From positions 1,550,001 to 1,614,000 of the forward strand of contig JALMQS010000104.1 of assembly GCA_024734495.1 (NCBI GenBank): 64,000 nucleotides of DNA, read 5' to 3'. The notes under the pieces are model-generated. The model ran no database searches. It worked only from the letters and a program-made list of their open reading frames with translations, and was not told the DNA's origin. A program made the position numbers and the translations under genes. Positions 57,881 through 64,000 of the stretch are shown here, piece after piece. Source of the DNA: Forficula auricularia. Lineage: Eukaryota; Arthropoda; Insecta; Dermaptera; Forficulidae. Position 1 is the stretch's first letter, and each line of letters opens with the position of its first letter.

Positions 57881-58160
57881 TGTCATCTATTAATTCCGAT
57901 GGAGTGGAATATTTTTAATTATATGGTTGTTTTTCACCCCCTCGAGGAATATATCGCAAAATTTTACAAATTAAGATAACAATCTTTGAGTAAAATATTT
58001 TACGCGTTTGCATATGTCAGAGAGGTTCGTATCCGCAGAGTGAGCCAGGTGGCCCAGTTGCTGTTACTGGCACTCGGGTTCGATTCCCGAGGGGTGAAAA
58101 ACAACCCCTCTGACATATAATTAAAAATATTCCACTCCATCGGAATTAATAGATGACACC
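57881..58160. mobile_element. Foldback enclosing a tRNA-like sequence
   Basis: Arms TGTCATCTATTAATTCCGAT ... GGAGTGGAATATTTTTAATT and the inverse (58,110-58,158). Inside, at 58,040-58,095, GAGCCAGGTGGCCCAGTTG resembles a tRNA A-box and CTCGGGTTCGATTCCCGAG is a textbook B-box with its T stem. The anticodon arm is not convincing, so this is a tRNA-derived SINE relic or decayed tRNA gene in a foldback. Confidence 0.55.
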
Positions 58161-59060
58161 ATCTTTGATCTATGATTTTCTAGTAAATTTGAATCTATTA
58201 CCATCGGCAAATTAATATCTTTCACATCTAGTAATTATTTTTCATTTAATTAATTAACAATTTATTGAACCAATTATCTTATTAATTAAATCTCCTGATT
58301 TTTTATTTATAATAAAATTTGTAATGAACTTTTATAAAATTATTTACAATATATGTGTTCATATTAAAATTATAATTTACATATATATATATGTTATATA
58401 CAATTTCAAAAAGCCAAATCAAATATTATTTACATTAATTAATTAATTCACTTTTTTAATAGTTTAAAATGAAATATGAACCTTAAATTAACGTTAAATG
58501 ATTAATAATCTCATCAAATCATGAATTTATTTTTGGGTTAACCACACATAATGAAATTAATTAAAATTTCCTAGTATTCCTTCATTATGTTTCAGTTCCA
58601 ACTTTAGAAACCGAAATCAACTGTTGATAAACCTAGCTAGAATCACTCAACTCATCGATCTTTTGGATCGGTTTTGAAAGTCCATTTGCAGCACTAAGAA
58701 GACTTGAGTGATTTAAGCCTCATTTATCAACACTTAAAGGACTTCTTCAAAAGTAGAAGCCGAAAAGTCATAATGATACAAAAAAAAAGTTTCTTATTTC
58801 ATCATGTGTGGTCTAAATAGAAAAAAAATCTTAAAGATCAGAATATCGCTAATAGAGAATGGTCAACCTGGGATGTCGAACTACTATATTTCATAATAAA
58901 TTACATCAGATGCTCTGGTTTTGAAATTTAGATCCAAATGTTGTTTTATTTATTAGAAAATATTTTCAATTTTTATTAAGCCGTGATTATTATTATCAAT
59001 TATAATATAAATATAAAAGCAATTGTTAGATTATTAATTTAAATAAATTATTATTATGGG
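58160..59060. other. A+T-rich DNA, nothing assigned
   Basis: Only A+T-rich sequence with TA repeats near 58.38 kb. Confidence 0.5.
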
Positions 59061-59062
59061 GG

Positions 59063-59150
59063 GTCGGGTTAGTCTAGGGGGTAGCGTACCAGCCTGCTAA
59101 CCAAGTGGACCCGGGTTGGAATCCGACTCGAGGCATCCGGCTAAAATCCG
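59063..59150 (+). repeat. tRNA-derived SINE head
   Basis: GGTCGGGTTAGTCTAGGGGG and TAGCGTACCAGCCTGCTAAC show A-box and anticodon-arm features with a GCT-type anticodon (tRNA-Ser-like); CCCGGGTTGGAATCC is a B-box with one change. The 3' end CGGCTAAAATCCGACC does not complete an acceptor stem with a CCA position, so a SINE rather than a working tRNA. Confidence 0.6.
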
Positions 59151-59850
59151 ACCCCGATGTAGAGACAAATTTAAAAAATAAGTAGTATCGTAATTTGGCT
59201 TATGGCTAGAAAAGGCCGAAAAGCCAAAAAAAAACATATCATTAAATTCACTAAACACAATCACTTAATATGTGATAAATCATTTTTAATCATGCTATTT
59301 TTAGGATTCCGTGCAAAAAGAAAACTGAACTCTATTGGTTTTGATACAATGTCTGTCCGTCTGTCTGCAAGTGTAATTCGTAAACGAAATAAGATACGAA
59401 CTTGAAATTCACAAGCCTTCATTTTCTTTTAAAATTAATTTTTGATTGTTTTTATTGTATATAAATGAGTTTTCCAAGTTCTGTATGAATTTTTACCGAA
59501 ACCAAAAATCGTATTAAAATTCTAATTAAATTCATATTTTCAAGAGTGTCTAATTTTTCGAGGGGTCAAAAATAAAAAATATTTTTAGCACGGGGTGCGG
59601 GAATATCCCTATGAGAATAGGCAAACTTTTAAATTTAATTCACTTTAAAATAATATGTGACAGGGCCTCAAAGTGACCATTTATAGGTGATTTTTGTATC
59701 CCTCGGCTTTCAAGAGTTGTAACTTTAAATTATCAAAAATTTACGAATTCTAAACGACACAGAAAAGATTTGATATCTGAAGAATTTTGGAAGATATAAG
59801 ATATGGAACCTTCGGTATTTGTGTCCGACTCGCACTTGGCCGGTTATTTC
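59151..59850. repeat. Probable SINE body / dispersed insect repeat
   Basis: Contains ATTCCGTGCAAAAAG, TGTCTGTCCGTCTGTCTGC and, near 59,820, GTCCGACTCGCACTTGGCCG, strings I associate with widespread arthropod repeats. Whether it forms one unit with the tRNA-like head is uncertain. Confidence 0.45.
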
Positions 59851-60627
59851 TGGCTGTCGTCTGGCTGGATTTAACCACAAACAATAACCTAACAACGGAA
59901 GTTATAGAAAGTTAACTTTAGTGCTAAAATGTTTGTATTTTTAAAAGAAAGTATTGATGGATTTTGGGCTTTACTTATACCTTTAGAACTACCAGCTAAA
60001 AATTAAAAAATAAATATAATATATGGGAGCTATCAAACGGTTGTAAATAACGAGTTTAAATTTGGCACTTATGTTTGTATTTATAAACCGCAACTCTCTC
60101 CCAAGTTTTCTTTATAGATCAAATCTTTTGCTGCCATAGCACTAAAATTTACTCACAGACTACCGAGCCTGAAAAAGTTTTCACTTTTTTCTCAATTTTC
60201 TTCACTAAATTTCTTCCTACTTTGATGCTCTTTCCATTCCATTATACTAAAAGTTTACTTTATCTACTGAGGTAATAAATTCACTGATCAAAATAGAGAT
60301 TAGGAATTAAACGTGTCTACGTACAAATGCGTTAAGGTCTTCTTTAACGAGTTTGGCTCTATGACGGACAGCTTTCTCTCTATTGCTGAGGATTTTCCAA
60401 TCATATTAACATTAATCAGTAATATCAGTTAAACCTAGCCCTTGATCTAATTTATCGCCAAAATATTTCAAATCTTAATTAAAATATCATTAATTAATGA
60501 TAAGATAAAAAACAATGTTTTCAATAAAAGTACCGCGATACGTCCGAGAAGAAGACAAATGTTCATTGTGCTTAAAAATGTCTGAAACGTGGAGAAAATT
60601 CATTTTTAACAATTATTTTTTACTTTA

Positions 60628-61255
60628 TCCAATGCAAAGCATGGGTAAAGTATTGTAATCGCTCTCGGGGCAAGCTTGGCTTCAAAGGGTCCTCAGGTAA
60701 AGACTACGGAACCCATGGACTCAATTAAAGTCACAAATTGTAGTATTCAATTAGGTTGAATTTTAGCACGTGACGGTTTTGCCAAAAATTACATGGGGTC
60801 TCGTCGAGAGGCCAAAAAGTGCGATTTTTTCATTTAGTGCGTGCGGATGGATGTATGTATGTATGTATGGATGGATGGATGTATGTATGTATGTTATCGT
60901 TTTTTGGCCCACGATTTTTTCCACACCTTTGCGCTGATTGAAATGAAATTGAAAACCTACCATTAGTTTAACAAAATGAAGCGCTGATTAGTTTTTGGTA
61001 CATATCGGCCCACAAACATTAGTACTTTATTTCAGTACTTTTTTAGTTTTTTCTAAATATCTTGAAAATGACTTAACCAATTTTGATGAAATTTAATATC
61101 CTAATTAAGTACCTTGGGGACCACAAAAAAGGTTAAATAAAGTTTTTAGCAAAATTATATTTTAAAGTACTTTACTCTAGAGTAAGAGAGTACTTTTTTT
61201 AATTTTTTAAATTCTTTAAAATTTATTCATTTGAAAGTTTTAATATAGCTCATTT
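60628..61255 (+). repeat. Dispersed repeat, copy 3 (most complete)
   Basis: Starts TTACTTTATCCAATGCAAAG and runs through GGGTCCTCAGGTAAAGACTA, GACGGTTTTGCCAAAAATTA, a (GGAT/GTAT)n microsatellite at 60,843-60,892, CATATCGGCCCACAAACATT and TTTAAAGTACTTTACTCTAG. Relatives at 10,900-11,345 and 37,446-37,830 share order and spacing. Non-coding. Confidence 0.78.
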
Positions 61256-61329
61256 AGCCTTGCTTAAGTAAGAATGGATAGGCTTCTCTCTGTGAAATGC
61301 TAAAAATTTGGGAGGAATTTTTATAAGTA

Positions 61330-62480
61330 ACCATAGCAACTGCGTTGTTTTCTTATACGTTACCTTTGCTGAAGACAGAGAAATCGATTTTAAACCAAAA
61401 ATAGCGATTGATTCTCATCTAGTATTTGAGGAATAATTATTCTATATTGGATTTTTGACGTTTCGGTTTTTATTAGTAACCATTCCTGAAGACATAGAGA
61501 AATCGACTTTAAACCAAAATTAGCGATTGATTCTCATCTAGTACTTGAGGAATAATCATTCTATATTGGATTTTTGACGTTTCGGTTTTTATTAGTAACC
61601 ATTCCTGAAGACATAGAGAAATCGACTTTAAACCAAAATTAGCGATTGATTCTCATCTAGTACTTGAGGAATAATCATTCTATATTGGATTTTTGACGTT
61701 TCGGTTTTTATTAGTAACCATTCCTGAAGACATAGAGAAATCGACTTTAAACCAAAATTAGCGATTGATTCTCATCTAGTACTTGAGGAATAATCATTCT
61801 ATATTGGATTTTTGACGTTTCGGTTTTTATTAGTAACCATTCCTGAAGACATAGAGAAATCGACTTTAAACCAAAAATAGCGATTGATTCTCATCTAGTA
61901 CTTGAGGAATAATCATTCTATATTGGATTTTTGACGTTTCGGTTTTTATTAGTAACCATTCCTGAAGACATAGAGAAATCGACTTTAAACCAAAATTAGC
62001 GATTGATTCTCATCTAGTACTTGAGGAATAATCATTCTATATTGGATTTTTGACGTTTCGGTTTTTATTAGTAACCATTCCTGAAGACATAGAGAAATCG
62101 ACTTTAAACCAAAATTAGCGATTGATTCTCATCTAGTACTTGAGGAATAATCATTCTATATTGGATTTTTGACGTTTCGGTTTTTATTGGTAACCATTGC
62201 TGAAGAGATGGAGGAATCGACTTAAAATCAAAAATAGCGATTGATTCCCATCTAATACTTGAGGAATAACAATTCTACATTAGGTATTTGACGTTTCGAT
62301 TATTATTGGTAACCATTGCTGAAGACATGGAGGAATCGACTTAAAATCAAAAATAACGATCGATTCTTATCTAATACTAGAGGAATAACCTTATTGCATT
62401 CCATTTTTGATGTTTTGACTATTAATGGAAACCTCTACTGAAAATGTGGAAGAATCGACTTAAAATCCAAAAGACTAAAT
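61330..62480 (+). repeat. Satellite array, 119-bp unit
   Basis: GACGTTTCGG starts at 61,457, 61,576, 61,695, 61,814, 61,933, 62,052, 62,171 and (diverged) 62,290 and about 62,409: a constant 119-bp step. Central units are almost identical; units at both edges are diverged. Each unit has CCTGAAGACATAGAGAAATC, AGCGATTGATTCTCATC, CTTGAGGAATAATCATTC and TTTTTGACGTTTCGG. CTGAAGA and GACGTTTC recall the hammerhead-like motifs but lie in the wrong relative orientation. Confidence 0.93.
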
Positions 62481-62499
62481 TCTTTTTTGGTAAACAACT

Positions 62500-62755
62500 C
62501 AAGTTTGATGAGAATCGATCGTTATTTTTGATTTTAAGTCGATTCCTCCATGTCTTCAGCAATGGTTACCAATAATAATCGAAACGTCAAAAGCTAATGT
62601 AGAATTGTTATTCCTCAAGTATTAGATGAGAATCGGTGGCTATTTTTGATTTTAAGTCGATTCCTCCATGTCTTCAGCAATGAGTTACAATAATAACCGA
62701 AATGTCAAAAATCCAATGTAGAATGGTTATTCCTCGACTATTAAATGAGAATTAT
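62500..62755 (-). repeat. Inverted end of the 119-bp satellite
   Basis: About two diverged units in opposite orientation (GATTCCTCCATGTCTTCAGC, ATCGAAACGTCAAAAG), facing the main array across a short unique stretch (62,470-62,500). Confidence 0.85.
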
Positions 62756-64000
62756 TTTTGAATTAATGTCAACATGAACTACAAATTGCAAGTGATATCT
62801 GATTAATAATAAAGGAACAAACATATTAATATTTCAAATGAATTTGGATAAAGTTTAGCAACGATCCGTTGCAGTTTATTTTACTCTCTGTATGTCTGCT
62901 TAGATTATAATCCTCACATTAACTCAAGAACTAGAAATCGTTGAACGTTAATGTTTGTATTTGCAGTCCAGAAAAATTATTAGATTTTGGGCTTTATATC
63001 TTTCTTTTTTGTTAATGGAGAATGGTGTAGGTTCTTGGTGAAATTTTCAAAAATTTTCTTTATTTTATTTAGATCTTTCGTTAAAAAATACAGAAAACTC
63101 ATTTTTTGAATTATTTTATTGAGATTTGAAGCCGATGTCATTATAAATAAACAATTTATAATTTAATGTATTATTTATTAAAAGCCTGAGAGCATACCGA
63201 GTTTTGAAAGAAGTTCCCTTTTTCCACCAATAGCAAAATTTACAATCAGTCGACTTCTTGTAAGTCCAAATAAGCAAAAAAATTTGGAAAATTTTTAATA
63301 TACTTAATACTTTAAAGATAGTGTTGTCAACCTTTTCGTGTTTTGATGCTCCCCTGGATGATAAAGTTAAATAATATAATCAAATAAATATGTTGTAAGT
63401 AGACAATAATGTCTTGGAGATGTAATTACCTTGAATAAAAATAAAAAATATAAATATTTTGTGGTTTTTTTAATGAAAATAATATAAATTATAATTATAA
63501 ATTAAATATTCATCTTCTTTATTTTTACTTTCACATTTATATTCTATAGAATAATATATATAATAGGCCAGATTAATTTGCAGCAACGCTGGCGTAATGC
63601 GGCCAACAGGGAGCGCTGATGCCGTCGGTATATTTCCGGCAAATTTCAAATATAATTGTAATTTGGACTCCAATTTTGAAATGAAAGACTCCAAATGATT
63701 TTAAATTAAGAAACATTAAATATATTGATAATTATTCCTCCTCCCCCCTCATCACTCAAAAATTAAATATTCAATTCGCCTTTCTTTGCGCACAGAAGAA
63801 GAAATTAATCACATCTTATTTGATTTATATTTTATATATTATTTGTTTATTTTTTAATAATTTGCCACTTTTTTATAATTTTTTAAAAATCTAAATTTTG
63901 TTATTCTTATTTTTTGATTTTTACAAAATTGAACGACTTAAGACACGCATGCCCGGGATTGCTCATGGCAAATACAGGAGCAGCCTGTCAATACAAACAA
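62756..64000. other. A+T-rich DNA, mostly unassigned
   Basis: 62.79-62.88 kb matches 38.13-38.2 kb (GTTTAGCAACGATCCGTTGC). A minus-strand ORF at 63,470-63,694 has a higher-complexity part (FAGNIPTASALPVGRITPAL) from a GC-richer patch, but no motif or splice support; not called. Confidence 0.45.

Noticed and set aside
61457..62171. Hammerhead ribozyme in each 119-bp satellite unit
   Set aside because: CTGAAGA and GAAACGTC are on opposite strands in the unit, so the core cannot form within one transcript.
61330..62755. CRISPR array
   Set aside because: Repeats are 119 bp with no distinct spacers, in an insect-like genome; it is a satellite.
63470..63694. 74-codon minus-strand ORF with a GC-richer part
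   Set aside because: Half of it is A+T low complexity, no motif is recognised and no splice sites fit.

Overview
This is a eukaryotic, A+T-rich, repeat-dominated window, most likely from an insect. The evidence is spliced exons with GT/AG junctions, many short non-autonomous DNA transposons, Jockey-like non-LTR retrotransposon debris, tRNA-derived SINE relics and homopolymer-rich intergenic DNA. The species cannot be told from the sequence. There is no operon-like gene structure, and almost all short open reading frames are chance ORFs in repeats.

Layout. (1) Bases 1-8,213 and 23,073-30,708 are reverse complements of each other: a giant inverted repeat around a spacer that starts with a 100-N scaffold gap (8,214-8,313). 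Each arm carries a CpG-rich island with the first coding exon of a probable developmental regulator (Ala/Gly/His runs, splice donor). The left copy is open; the right copy is frameshifted by several small indels. (2) The spacer 8,314-23,072 holds an ACCGACTTC foldback, a TTAA-flanked MITE (13.1-13.7 kb), MITEs with TGTTGCAG ends (13.7 and 19.5 kb), a 9-bp-TSD hairpin element (14.8 kb), a 2.7-kb palindromic element with Helitron-like ends (15.4-18.1 kb) and a second TTAA element (21.4-22.1 kb). (3) 30.7-50 kb holds foldback elements plus two probable exons of one minus-strand host gene (48,297-48,498 and 42,065-42,222), whose splice phases fit, and a decayed duplicate of the second exon near 38.9 kb. 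(4) 51.3-53.1 kb is a Jockey-like element with an opposite-strand copy of the same family nested in it. (5) 58-59.2 kb has tRNA-like SINE heads. (6) 61.3-62.75 kb is a 119-bp satellite array whose end flips orientation.

The most striking signal is a scattered set of about 15 hammerhead-ribozyme-like motifs (CUGANGA, stem II, GAAA, then CGUC or CUAUAGUC). Many sit in the arms of palindromic foldback elements, some as oppositely oriented pairs. Stem I co-variation supports the best ones (2,891-2,938 and 41,209-41,264). They fall into two sequence families by their stem III/cleavage-site segment, and nearly all carry one extra nucleotide between CUGANGA and stem II. A hammerhead-bearing foldback family is my main candidate for an undescribed system. 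All calls are from reading the sequence; no alignment, folding or database search was run.
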